64,000 nt of DNA from Desulfobacteraceae bacterium Eth-SRB1 (GTDB lineage Bacteria > Desulfobacterota > Desulfobacteria > Desulfobacterales > ETH-SRB1): positions 524,156-588,155 of the forward strand of contig RPGP01000001.1 in NCBI GenBank assembly GCA_004193555.1, written 5' to 3'. Below the pieces are notes generated by a model, which was not told where the DNA came from, searched no databases, and worked only from the letters and a program-made list of their open reading frames with translations. Within the stretch, counting starts at the first letter, position 1; each line of letters starts with the position of its first letter. This document shows, one piece after another, positions 1 through 8,588 of the stretch. The translations under genes and the position numbers were made by a program.

Positions 1-348
1 ATAAAACAAAACGATTTTGTACCAGCTTTTCTCAAGCTCCTTAATGACTTTCACTGTGGCATTGGCGTATGCAGATACCAGATCCTTCTCAAGCTCAAAG
101 TCCTTGATATGCGTCTCGCTTGTCATGTAGGTCGATGCAAACTCTATTGCGTTTCTCTTTGCGGCTTCCAGCGCAGCCTGTTCCGTCTGTCTCCTTGACC
201 TGTCTTCACCCATGCAGGCATAACCTTCGGCCTCTGTAATGGTAGATTGCGAAGCAAAGGCATACGAAGACGATATAATGAACACAAACGCCAGAGCGGC
301 TATTCCTGCCATATTCATCCTTCCTGCTTTTGATTTAACAACTAACAT
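1..348 (-). CDS. Secreted protein with FlgT-N/LPP20-like domain, C-terminus cut off by window edge
   Basis: An open frame of 116 codons runs from an ATG at 346-348 off the left edge without a stop. The start is supported by an AAAGGAG ribosome site just upstream. The first ~32 residues form a signal peptide: basic start (KSKAGR), hydrophobic core (IAALAFVFII), and an AFA-like cleavage site. The mature part begins with EAEGYACMGEDRSRRQTEQA and continues with an alternating charged helix, a pattern I associate with the LPP20/FlgT N-terminal domain of exported deltaproteobacterial proteins. The function is unknown. The family name is a recollection from pattern; that the protein is exported is much firmer. 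Confidence 0.6.
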   Translation of the reverse strand, partial: MLVVKSKAGRMNMAGIAALAFVFIISSSYAFASQSTITEAEGYACMGEDRSRRQTEQAALEAAKRNAIEFASTYMTSETHIKDFELEKDLVSAYANATVKVIKELEKSWYKIVLFY

Positions 349-483
349 GAAATGCGTTCTCCTTTCCAAGATTAGAGACCTTTGCAAAACGCCAGCCCCG
401 TCTTTGCAAACAAAGCGAAGCAGTTTTTGATAACACTTTAAAATTAAAGCCCTTTTCTGACTTTGTGACTGAACTCTTGTGGT

Positions 484-1629
484 TCACACCCCTAATTCTC
501 CTGACCATAGCATTTCAAGGAAGACTTGCCATGGCAAAACCTCGATGGAAGAATCAAGTTTTCTTGACTGTTTTTCCAGGGAAACGATAACCGCCCGCTT
601 AACTGTATGCTCTTCAAGCAGCGCCCGTAACCCTTTGGTATGTGTGCTGTGTACTCTACGTGCTCCCTTAACTTCAATTGCCACATTCATGTCGCCAAGG
701 ATGAAATCCACCTCAAACCCTGTGCTGGTCCTCCAGTATCGAATATCGAGCTCGGGATTTCTGTAGGCTTGATATGCCTTGAGTTCCATAAGAATATAAT
801 GTTCGAATGAATTACCAAATTCAGGCGTGCCGATTCTTGGTGATCTGTGAGCCAGATAATTGGCTACACCCACATCAAAGAGATAAAATTTTTCAGTTTC
901 TATGAGACGCCGGTTCTTTACCTTCCGCCACGGCTGGATTCTAAAACCAAGCAACGTATCCTCTAATATCTGAAAGTAGCTTCTTACGACTTTGGCGCTG
1001 ACACCGGTTTCTCTTCCTACATTGGTATAATTTAGCAATTCGCCTGAAGTCAGTGCGGCGACACGGAGAAATTCGGCAAATGCGGGGATGTTTTGTATGA
1101 CGGCCTCGGCTGCGATTTCTTCCTTTAGATAGTCGGCCACATAGGCTCTGAGATCCTGAACAGGATCAGATGAAAGAAAATGGGGTGGCAAAAGTCCGGA
1201 AACCATAATCAGTTCAAGGTCAAAACCTTCCGTTTCTGCATACGTGAGCGGAGCCATGGTATATCGCCAGGCACGGCCACCAAGCAGATTCGCATGGCCC
1301 CGCCGTAATTTGCGAGCGCTTGATCCGGTCATTAAAAAAGAGACATCGGTATTTTCGATTAACCAGTGAATTTCATTAAGCAGGTCGGGAACCATCTGGA
1401 TTTCATCGATAACAACAAGTCCACGATATTCCTGATAACGCTCGCGAAGTAATGACGGGCGGGAGACGTAATCCGCAAACACGTCGGTTTTCAGCAGATC
1501 AATGATGACTGAGTCGGCAAAATGTCTATTAAGCCAATAAGTCTTGCCGGTTTTGCGAGGGCCCCAAAGAAAAGCGGAACGATTAGCCGGCAAATTCAAG
1601 TCTAATATTCTGTCCTTAATTTTCTTCAT
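484..1629 (-). CDS. AAA-type ATPase with C-terminal DUF4143 nuclease-like domain
   Basis: This 381-residue protein has the layout of the AAA_14/DUF4143 family. Walker A is GPRKTGKT (residues 23-30) and Walker B is LVVIDEI (71-77), followed by a sensor-like FLMTGSSARKL segment. The C-terminal third (about 200-340) carries the DUF4143 signature, ending in FEVDFILGDMNVAIEVKG, which resembles the D-(D/E)xK core of restriction-like folds. The family is widespread and often mobile or near TA loci, but its role is not established. It stands alone, with at least 130 bp free on both sides, and is divergent from gspF. No frameshift is seen, so it should be expressed as a full-length cytoplasmic protein. 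Confidence 0.85.
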   Translation of the reverse strand: MKKIKDRILDLNLPANRSAFLWGPRKTGKTYWLNRHFADSVIIDLLKTDVFADYVSRPSLLRERYQEYRGLVVIDEIQMVPDLLNEIHWLIENTDVSFLMTGSSARKLRRGHANLLGGRAWRYTMAPLTYAETEGFDLELIMVSGLLPPHFLSSDPVQDLRAYVADYLKEEIAAEAVIQNIPAFAEFLRVAALTSGELLNYTNVGRETGVSAKVVRSYFQILEDTLLGFRIQPWRKVKNRRLIETEKFYLFDVGVANYLAHRSPRIGTPEFGNSFEHYILMELKAYQAYRNPELDIRYWRTSTGFEVDFILGDMNVAIEVKGARRVHSTHTKGLRALLEEHTVKRAVIVSLEKQSRKLDSSIEVLPWQVFLEMLWSGELGV

Positions 1630-1802
1630 AGGGAGGGAGTATTATCTAAATAATCTGTCCTGTCAAGTAAAATTATTGACACTACCCTAACACCAATTGT
1701 CGATAATTTAGTATTGTGTCCCCGGAATTTCGAAAATCCACCGGCAAAATGTTTGCGCCCAAAAATTCTTGATATTATTCATCATGTCATTTATGATAAA
1801 TT

Positions 1803-3029
1803 ATGCCTGTTTATGAATACAGAGCCCTCGATATCAAGGGAAAGAGTCTTAAAGGCATTATTAATGCCGATAGTGTCTTTGCTGCAAGACAAAGACTAAG
1901 GGAAACCAATATCTTCCCAGTTAATCTGAAGGAAACGTTTGTAGAAGAAAACAAAGTGCCGGCGGGAAGGTCGATCAGCGATTTTTTTAAGAGGGTCAGT
2001 TTGCATGAAGTTTCTGTCATGACAAGACAGCTTGCCACCCTGTTAGGCGCGGGCCTTCCGCTGGTTTCTTCGCTGACCCCCCTCATCTCACAGACAACTA
2101 ACCCACAACTGAAAAAAACACTGGCCCAGATAAAGGAGGAGGTAAATGAAGGCAACAGCCTTGCCCTGAGTATCTCACACTACCCGGGAATTTTCTCACC
2201 CTTTTACGTAAATATGGTCAGAACGGGTGAAGCTTCCGGTGCCCTCGATGTTGTGCTGGAACGGCTGGCCGATTTCAGCGAAAACCAGCAGGCGCTCCAG
2301 GGAAAAATAAAGGCTGCCCTTGCCTATCCCATATTCATGTTTCTTGTCGGCAGCGGCGTCCTGTTCTTTCTGACAACCTTTGTCGTCCCAAAAATTACCG
2401 GCATATTCAGCGAAATGCACCAGACCCTTCCAGGAATAACAATTTTTCTTATTTCCATAAGCGGCTTCTTAAAATCCTTCTGGTCGGCAATTGTCCTTAT
2501 TGTCATTGGAAGCTTCATCGGGTTTAGATACATGTTTACAAAGACCCTCAAGGGACAATACATCTGGGATAAAATCAAGTTGAAGACACCACTTTTCGGC
2601 TCATTGACCCACAAAATGGCTGTGGCACGCTTCAGCCGTACTCTCGGCACACTGCTGGAGAGCGGCGTCCCGATGCTGACCGCCCTTTCCATAGTCAAAA
2701 ATATCGTCAACAACAGGCTGATCGCAGACTCCATTGCCGAAGCGTCCAGGGATGTTGAGGAAGGCCAGAACCTGTCGGCTACGCTTTCGAGAAGCAAGCT
2801 CTTCCCTCCCATCATCACCCAGATGATATCGGCAGGCGAACAGAGCGGAACACTGGAAAAAATGCTCTACAAGGTTTCAGACAGCCTTGAAACCGAAGTG
2901 GAGTCAAATATAACAATGATGACATCCATGCTGGAACCTGTTATGATTTTGATTATGGGCCTGCTGGTCGGTTTTATTGTTATCTCAATACTCCTGCCGA
3001 TTTTTGAGATGAACCAGTTGATAAGATAG
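1803..3029 (+). CDS. gspF: Type II secretion system inner-membrane protein GspF
   Basis: This 408-residue polytopic protein starts with the typical MPVYEYRALD motif and has two T2SSF helical domains (about residues 68-195 and 270-395). Membrane segments lie near 172-196, 222-242 and 375-402. GspF is the inner-membrane platform that couples the assembly ATPase GspE to pseudopilus growth. It is the first gene of a short F-G-H group. The usual gspE is not upstream; a DUF4143 ATPase on the other strand is there instead. The region just before the start has only a weak ribosome site. Length and motifs are normal, so the gene itself looks intact. A PilC-like type IV pilus role is possible, but gspG next door favours type II secretion. 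Confidence 0.93.
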   Translation: MPVYEYRALDIKGKSLKGIINADSVFAARQRLRETNIFPVNLKETFVEENKVPAGRSISDFFKRVSLHEVSVMTRQLATLLGAGLPLVSSLTPLISQTTNPQLKKTLAQIKEEVNEGNSLALSISHYPGIFSPFYVNMVRTGEASGALDVVLERLADFSENQQALQGKIKAALAYPIFMFLVGSGVLFFLTTFVVPKITGIFSEMHQTLPGITIFLISISGFLKSFWSAIVLIVIGSFIGFRYMFTKTLKGQYIWDKIKLKTPLFGSLTHKMAVARFSRTLGTLLESGVPMLTALSIVKNIVNNRLIADSIAEASRDVEEGQNLSATLSRSKLFPPIITQMISAGEQSGTLEKMLYKVSDSLETEVESNITMMTSMLEPVMILIMGLLVGFIVISILLPIFEMNQLIR

Positions 3030-3093
3030 CAGATTAATTTTAAGTTTTGAATTTTGAATTTTGAATTTGATAAACTCGTAAAAGGGAGAATTA

Positions 3094-3540
3094 ATGAATA
3101 CAAAGATATTGCTTATAAAAAACAACCGTGGATTCACCCTTATAGAACTGATGGTGGTGATAGTTATCTTGGGTATTCTTGCGGGATTAATTGTTCCGAG
3201 AATAATGAGCCGGCCCGAAGAAGCAAGACAGGCAAAAGCCAGGATTCAGATCGAGAGCCTGGAAACCGCCCTGAAACTATACAAACTGGATAGTGGAAGT
3301 TACCCCTCCACCGAACAGGGTCTGCAGGCGCTGGTTGAGGCCCCTGAGGTTGGAAACCTGCCGGTAAAATGGAGAGAAGGCGGATATCTGGAAAAAGGGA
3401 AAGTGCCGAAAGACCCCTGGAACAATGAATACATTTATCTCTGCCCCGGAACGCACGACGACTTCGACCTTATCTCCTATGGCGCCGATGGAGAACCGAG
3501 CGGTGAGGAAAAGGACAGGGATATCACAAACTATGATTAG
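3094..3540 (+). CDS. gspG: Type II secretion major pseudopilin GspG
   Basis: This 148-residue pseudopilin is preceded by a GGGAG ribosome site. A 12-residue basic leader ends at the prepilin peptidase site G|FTLIELMVVIVILGILAG, followed by the methylatable phenylalanine and the +5 glutamate. The C-terminal half has the GspG signature: LYKLDSGSYPSTEQGLQAL, then PKDPWNNEYIYLCPG and the acidic calcium-binding end SYGADGEPSGEEKDRDI. GspG polymerises in the periplasm into the pseudopilus that pushes substrates through the secretin. Its stop codon overlaps the gspH start (ATGATTAG), indicating translational coupling. Confidence 0.96.
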   Translation: MNTKILLIKNNRGFTLIELMVVIVILGILAGLIVPRIMSRPEEARQAKARIQIESLETALKLYKLDSGSYPSTEQGLQALVEAPEVGNLPVKWREGGYLEKGKVPKDPWNNEYIYLCPGTHDDFDLISYGADGEPSGEEKDRDITNYD

Positions 3541-4159
3541 TAACAGTTCAGGTTGTTTAGGCTGTAGGCTGAAGGCTGTTAGTTTACAGCCTGACACACC
3601 TAAATGCTCACAGCCTTCAGCCTTCAGCCTACAGCCTAACCAACCTGAATCTAAAGGCTTTACCCTGATCGAACTCAGCGTGGTCGTATTTCTCATCGGA
3701 CTGATGCTCCTCATCGCCGTCCCGAAAGTGCGTAACACGATGCTCAACGACGGGCTGGAAACAACAGTAAACCACCTGTCCGGCACAGCAAGAGAGCTGA
3801 GAAGCGATGCAGTCCGCAACCAGGTTGATTATATCCTTCATCTGGATATTGACAACAGCCTTATCTGGACGCACAGCGCGGATATGACGCCGGAAGCAAA
3901 GGACGAAATGAAAAAACGCGCCTTCAAACTTTCGGGGGAAGTAAAAATCACAGACATCTGCCTCTCCGAAAAGGAAAAAATCACAGACGGGGAGGCCCTG
4001 ATCATGTTCTCCAGAAAGGATTATATGCATCCTGCTGTTGTCCACCTTGCGCAAAAGGACCAGCGCTTTACCCTGGTCTTTGAACCTTTCCTGAGTTCTG
4101 TCAGGACCTACGATAAGTATATCGATTTCCAGTCAATATTTTATTTCGCTGAAAAATAG
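3533..4159 (+). CDS. gspH: Minor pseudopilin GspH with an unusually long leader
   Basis: The 208-residue reading uses the ATG at 3533, which overlaps the gspG stop. No other in-frame ATG, GTG or TTG lies between this start and the pilin motif, so this is the only reasonable start. The peptidase site is SKG|FTLIELSVVVFLIGLMLL, normal for a class III pilin. It is preceded by about 42 leader residues instead of the usual 6-20. Those residues are encoded by an imperfect palindrome (arms 3548-3578 and 3618-3648) related to the miniature elements of the TA island. The body has weak GspH similarity: a conserved helix, then a beta-rich acidic domain. gspI, J and K do not follow; the next gene is an unrelated Fic gene. 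Confidence 0.8.
   Translation: MISNSSGCLGCRLKAVSLQPDTPKCSQPSAFSLQPNQPESKGFTLIELSVVVFLIGLMLLIAVPKVRNTMLNDGLETTVNHLSGTARELRSDAVRNQVDYILHLDIDNSLIWTHSADMTPEAKDEMKKRAFKLSGEVKITDICLSEKEKITDGEALIMFSRKDYMHPAVVHLAQKDQRFTLVFEPFLSSVRTYDKYIDFQSIFYFAEK
3548..3648. repeat. Palindromic element inside the gspH leader
   Basis: Two 31-nt arms (3548-3578 and 3618-3648) are reverse complements with one mismatch, separated by 39 nt. The core TAGGCTGAAGGCTG is shared with the miniature elements at 12.6, 16.9, 19.3, 24.1, 28.4 and 31.3 kb. The palindrome is open in the gspH frame throughout, with no stop. Confidence 0.85.
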
Positions 4160-4169
4160 TCTCGACTAT

Positions 4170-4198
4170 CCTACAGCCTACCCACCTGAGTAGTTACC
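4170..4198. repeat. Half copy of the AGGCTGAAGG miniature element
   Basis: Eleven bases after the gspH stop lies the reverse complement of one element end (GGTAACTACTCAGGTGG plus GGCTGTAGG). The opposite end is not visible, so this is a truncated copy or solo end. Confidence 0.6.
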
Positions 4199-4254
4199 TT
4201 GATTTCTTTGTATTTAAACCTCTACGTACAGGTCATAATTATCCATAAAAGATC

Positions 4255-4283
4255 TTGACAGCATCATTTTTTGGATATATATA
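4255..4283 (+). promoter_or_regulatory. Likely sigma70 promoter of the Fic gene
   Basis: TTGACA (4255-4260), 17 bp, TATATA (4278-4283). The ATG follows 9 nt after the -10 box and no Shine-Dalgarno sequence is visible, so the transcript would be leaderless or nearly so. Confidence 0.55.
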
Positions 4284-4292
4284 GATATTATT

Positions 4293-5336
4293 ATGGATAC
4301 TCCTAAATTTCAGATCCTTCCAGAATATATTAAGCTGATCTCAGAAATCGATGAGTTCAAAGGAAAATGGCAGGTGCTGAGCAGTCTTGCTCCTGACCGA
4401 TTGGCGCTGCTTAAACGTGTCGCTACTATCGAATCCGTGGGTTCCTCCACCAGGATCGAGGGCGCCAGGTTAACGGATAGTGAAGTGGAAAGATTGTTGT
4501 CGGGACTAAGTGCCACCTCTTTTAGGTCAAGGGACGAAGAGGAAGTAGCCGGTTATGCTGAAGCGATGGAGTTGATATTTGAGTCCTACAGTAAAATCCA
4601 AATAGACGAAAATCATATCAAACAATTACACCATGTTCTCTTAAAGCATTCATCAAAAGATGCCCGGCACAGAGGCGAGTACAAGACGCTTCCGAATCAT
4701 GTAGAGGCATTTGCCGAAGACGGCAGGAGCCTCGGAATCATTTTTGAAACCGCTTCTCCTTTTGATACACCATTCATGATGGCTGAGTTAATCGAATGGT
4801 TTAATAAGGAATGGAAAAAAAGAGAGTTCCATCCTCTCCTGCTTATCGCCATATTTCTTGTTAACTTTTTAGCCATCCACCCGTTTCAGGATGGAAATGG
4901 AAGGTTGTCTCGTATATTCACGACTTTAACGTTATTAAAATCGGGATATTCCTATGTGCCTTACTCTTCATTAGAAAGAATCATAGAGGACAATAAGGAT
5001 CAATACTACTTAGCTCTGAGGCGCGCCCAGTCAACCCTATACACAGATAATGGAAAACTTAATGACTGGATATTGTTTTTCCTCGAATCATTAAGAAAGC
5101 AGGTCTTCGTTCTGGAATCCAAGATCAAGACTGAAAATGTTATTGCCCAATTGCCGCCACTGTCTCAGGAGATTGTACAGATTGCCAAACAACACGGAAA
5201 AGTCATGGTACGTGATGCTCAGAGAATTACCGGAGCCAACAGGAATACCATTAAAGCTCATATTGCAAAATTAGTACGAAGGGGCCGGTTGAAGATGATT
5301 GGAAGGGGTAAGGGCACATGGTATAAGCTTCCTTAG
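4293..5336 (+). CDS. Fic/DOC family protein (putative AMP transferase) with C-terminal winged helix
   Basis: This 347-residue protein has the Fic catalytic motif HPFQDGNGR (residues 196-204), with the catalytic histidine at 196 and phosphate-binding GNGR. An N-terminal inhibitory motif of the form (S/T)xxxE(G/N) is present as STRIEG (52-57), with glutamate 56 placed to block ATP binding; this makes it a class II Fic protein. The last ~65 residues form a winged-helix-like segment (QRITGANRNTIKAHI). The family AMPylates hydroxyl side chains of target proteins; the target here is unknown. It stands alone, between the gspFGH fragment and an IS21 remnant. The upstream promoter lies close enough to suggest a leaderless mRNA. 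Confidence 0.92.
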   Translation: MDTPKFQILPEYIKLISEIDEFKGKWQVLSSLAPDRLALLKRVATIESVGSSTRIEGARLTDSEVERLLSGLSATSFRSRDEEEVAGYAEAMELIFESYSKIQIDENHIKQLHHVLLKHSSKDARHRGEYKTLPNHVEAFAEDGRSLGIIFETASPFDTPFMMAELIEWFNKEWKKREFHPLLLIAIFLVNFLAIHPFQDGNGRLSRIFTTLTLLKSGYSYVPYSSLERIIEDNKDQYYLALRRAQSTLYTDNGKLNDWILFFLESLRKQVFVLESKIKTENVIAQLPPLSQEIVQIAKQHGKVMVRDAQRITGANRNTIKAHIAKLVRRGRLKMIGRGKGTWYKLP

Positions 5337-5595
5337 GGTTCGCTCAAAAATAAATTGGCAATTTTAAGTGTTGAGGCGCCCGGCTGGCAAGGCGCGAAAG
5401 CGCAGGAATATCAGGAACTGGTGGGACTCCTTGACTAATTAGTGTCTGAACGAAAACTAACCAAAGCTGTTATTTCGGAGGCTCGGAGTCAAAGCTTGAA
5501 TTGTGAATTATAAATTTCTAAAATGTATTGAAATGATTATAAAATATGACAAAAAATATCCATTGCCAATAAAGCCTCTACTAAACACCTTTTCT

Positions 5596-5760
5596 TTAAT
5601 TGCTTTTTTTAAGGGTTTCCTTGAGTCGATAACTTTCCCAGCTGCAGTTGATCACATGCGCTTTGTGAGTTATTCGATCCAGCAGAGCAGCGGTTGCCCT
5701 GACGGCACAGCCACAGAACCGATGCCCTTTCTTGCCAGCGAGAATATAAACGACTGGGTG
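5596..5760 (-). pseudogene. Remnant of an IS21-family IstB ATPase, C-terminal end
   Basis: The minus strand reads ALLDRITHKAHVINCSWESY then RLKETLKKS and a stop. This matches the usual IstB ending (IxDRLxHxxHxIxxxGESYRxK). Upstream residues no longer follow the family, and no istA, Walker motif or inverted repeat is left nearby. Identification rests on about 30 residues. Confidence 0.5.
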
Positions 5761-5885
5761 CGCTGGAACCAGGAGCGGGACAAGAAAAATTGAACCACGC
5801 AACACACGAAGATTGATAGTTTTGTAAAAAGTCCAATATACCCCTTAACCGTCATTCCGGCGAAAGCCGGAATCCAGCTTCAATT

Positions 5886-5967
5886 CTGTCATTTCGAGGA
5901 GTGTCAGCGACGAGAAATCTTAACAATTCAAGCGTGTTAAGATTTCTCCTTACTGTCGAAATGACAG
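5886..5967. repeat. 82-bp palindromic repeat
   Basis: Outer arms CTGTCATTTCGA (5886-5897) and its reverse complement (5956-5967) enclose perfect 14-bp inner arms (5912-5925 and 5935-5948). Such STCATTTCGA palindromes are common dispersed repeats in deltaproteobacteria; a transcript would fold into a long hairpin. Confidence 0.85.
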
Positions 5968-6132
5968 GTAACGATGGTTTTGTTAAGGTCTCAAAAAATA
6001 AAAGGCGATTTATAGAGGCGTTTATTGCGATCCAAAAACCGCTATAAAACGATAAAAAGTGTTGCGTAGAGGAAAATAATGTGACATATTATACTCTATA
6101 AAACTTCAAAAATCATTTTGTAGAGGAAAATT

Positions 6133-7566
6133 ATGTTTTATGGACGAAAAGATGAACTAAAAAAACTCAATGGGCTTCTGGGGAAAAAAACAGCAAGTTT
6201 GGTGGTTGTAAGTGGGCAGCGGCGGATAGGGAAAAGCACGCTGATCCAGGAATTCAGCAAAAAATTTGATTTTTTTTGTGAAATTCAGGGCCTTGCGCCA
6301 AGAGATTCTATCACTGATGCAGATCAGCGTAAAAATTTCAGTGAACAGATGAAAAATATTTTTGATATTCCAGCGGTACTGCTGGAAAGTTGGAATGATG
6401 CGTTTTCACATCTTTCAAGCCATACACGAACAGGAAGAACCTTAATTCTTCTCGATGAAATTTCATGGATGGCGAGCAAGGATTCAGATTTTCCAGGAAA
6501 GCTTAAAATTGCATGGGATACAAGGTTTAAAAAAAATGACCGTCTAATTCTGGTATTGTGCGGATCCGCCTCATCATGGATTGATAAAAATATCTTAAAG
6601 GATACGGATTTTGTAGGACGGATTTCCCTTGAAATAAATCTTGAAGAACTGCCTCTATCTGATTGCAACAAATTCTGGCAGAAAAAGAAAGATCTGATTT
6701 CATCCATGGAAAAATTGAAGCTTCTTTCAGTAACGGGAGGAGTTCCTAAATATTTGGAAGAAATAAATATCAAGGAGAGCGCCGAAGAAAATATCAAAAA
6801 AATGTGTTTTGATAAAGGTGGTATTCTTGTTAAAGAGTTTGAAAAAATATTCAATGATATTTTTAACAAACGGGCTAAAACATATAAGGAGATCGTAAAG
6901 GCTCTTTCAAAACAAAAGTGTTCTGTCAGTGAAATTGCAAAGCTCACAGGAAGACCGCGAAACGGTGATATAAGTGAATATCTGCACGATCTGGAAGTAT
7001 CAGGCTTTATCAAAAGAGATTATGTATATAATTTCAAAGGAAAACAATCGAGGCTGAGTAAATACAGAATAAAGGATAATTATCTAAGGTTTTATTTGAA
7101 ATATATTGATCCCGTCAAAGCTAAAATAGAACAGGGATTGTTTCAGTATACCGGAATCGAAAATCTACCCGGCTGGAGTAGTATAATAGCTTTGCAGTTT
7201 GAAAATCTTGTTATGCATAATATACCTGCAGTTATTAAATATATCGGAATAGATTTTAATAGTATAATAAGTGCCTCGCCATATTTTCAAAATCCAACCA
7301 AAACAAACAAAGGCGCATGCCAGATTGATCTCCTCATTCAAACAAAATTTAATACGCTTTACCTGTGCGAAATTAAATTTCAGAAAAAAATAAATTGCAA
7401 TGTAATCAATGAAATTAATAAGAAAATCGCAACCCTTAAAAAGCCTAAAAATATTTCCATTCGCCCTGTATTGATTTATGAAGGTGAACTAAGCGAATCC
7501 GTTGTAAAAAGTGATTTTTTTGATAAAACTATTCATTTTGGGAAGTTGCTGACAGATAATTTATAA
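6133..7566 (+). CDS. Archaeal-type AAA ATPase with C-terminal DUF234-like nuclease domain
   Basis: This 477-residue protein starts with the family motif FYGRKDELKKL and has Walker A GQRRIGKS (28-35) and Walker B LILLDEISWM (about 109-118). A winged-helix region follows (SVSEIAKLTGR, about 263-275), and then the DUF234 end with QIDLLIQTK and YLCEIKFQ, a D-ExK nuclease-like core. It is a different family from the DUF4143 ATPase at 0.5 kb, although both combine an ATPase with a nuclease-like tail. Their biological role is not settled. A repeated TAGAGGAAAAT sequence (6068 and 6122) precedes the start and contains its ribosome site. It stands alone with no partner. Confidence 0.85.
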   Translation: MFYGRKDELKKLNGLLGKKTASLVVVSGQRRIGKSTLIQEFSKKFDFFCEIQGLAPRDSITDADQRKNFSEQMKNIFDIPAVLLESWNDAFSHLSSHTRTGRTLILLDEISWMASKDSDFPGKLKIAWDTRFKKNDRLILVLCGSASSWIDKNILKDTDFVGRISLEINLEELPLSDCNKFWQKKKDLISSMEKLKLLSVTGGVPKYLEEINIKESAEENIKKMCFDKGGILVKEFEKIFNDIFNKRAKTYKEIVKALSKQKCSVSEIAKLTGRPRNGDISEYLHDLEVSGFIKRDYVYNFKGKQSRLSKYRIKDNYLRFYLKYIDPVKAKIEQGLFQYTGIENLPGWSSIIALQFENLVMHNIPAVIKYIGIDFNSIISASPYFQNPTKTNKGACQIDLLIQTKFNTLYLCEIKFQKKINCNVINEINKKIATLKKPKNISIRPVLIYEGELSESVVKSDFFDKTIHFGKLLTDNL

Positions 7567-7809
7567 TTGGACTTTGTTTTAAGAATAATCCGTCTCAGGA
7601 AAGATATCTCTTTTTTCATTACACCGGTAAATGCCATGATATCATGCTTTTGGATATTCTATGCGGATCGATAAATCGCTAATTCGAGGGAAAAAGACAG
7701 CAAAGGCTAAAAAATATTAACTAACTGTTGAATAAGTTGATAAGTTGAGCGCGTCCCATACTTGTTGCACAGCGGGGCAGACATGCCCTTCAAAACAACG
7801 GTGGGCATG

Positions 7810-7975
7810 CATGCTTTTCAGCTACCTGGAAAACTGTAAATCCTTTCGATAAATCAGTATTTACCAGTTTTGCCAATCCTGGCATTTTTTGTAAATGGTT
7901 TGATAAGTCGGCATTTAGCGGAATTGCCAATCCTGGCATTTCGGCCAAATGGTCGGATAAAGTATAGTAGTGACG
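7810..7975 (-). pseudogene. Degenerate copy of the helix-turn-helix gene at 12130-12561
   Basis: The minus-strand reading LSDHLAEMPGLAIPLNADLS and SKGFTVFQVAEKHACPP matches the gene at 12.1 kb almost residue for residue, but lacks its N- and C-terminal parts. Bases 7567-7809 on the other side show nothing recognisable. Confidence 0.7.
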
Positions 7976-8588
7976 GGATATACATGCACCAATAACGGGC
8001 ATCATTCACAACCGTTCACGCTCACAAGAACTCGAAGGCTCAGGTTTTGACTCAGGTTTTCACTCTTGACAGATCGGTATGACATAGAACACGATCCATA
8101 TTATTCCAAACGCCTGCCATTAATTAAAAACATATTCGAAAAAATGACACACGTCCTGCTTGGATACCAAATTTTTGTCGGAAATCATATTGGACTTGAA
8201 AATAATCATGTATCATGTCCCCGGAATTCGTCCTTAATGTTTTAGTAACCGTTCAATGTAGCGTCCCGCACATCGCACTTAACGCTTTTAAACGGTATAT
8301 TCATTGTTTCTCTCTTGAGTATTGAGCCTTAATAAATCCAAAGAAAAGAATTTAATAAACCAGAAAAAATACATGCCTGCGATCTACACAAAAGACCAAA
8401 AGTAAAATGAGAAACGCATAAAATCATGGGTGTCCCGCTGTATATGGATCGAGGCAACCATGTTGCCGGAACAACGGAGGGCAACAAATACCCCAAGTTT
8501 TTGAGAAGTTACAAGGATAATTGCTAACCCAGTGATTTTGTGTGATAAATCTTTATACAGGATTTCTCTTCATTCGAGTCTATTTGTG
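7976..8588. other. Non-coding stretch with one long dispersed repeat
   Basis: No gene is seen. It holds the motif TGTCCCCGGAATTC (about 8217), which also occurs in variant form at 1716 and 16349, and the 144-bp repeat at 8287-8430. Confidence 0.6.
8287..8430. repeat. 144-bp direct repeat, copy 1
   Basis: This matches 13131-13274 in the same orientation with three mismatches by eye. The last ~20 bp also occur inverted at about 20124-20145. It has no open reading frame. Confidence 0.9.

Larger units (their letters stand above)
5337..6132. other. Gene-poor stretch with IS remnant and palindromic repeats
   Basis: Apart from the istB remnant (5596-5760) and the palindrome (5886-5967), I see no gene. 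A short hairpin of the type CCGGCGAAAGCCGG lies at about 5862-5875; the same sequence recurs near 38390. Confidence 0.6.
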
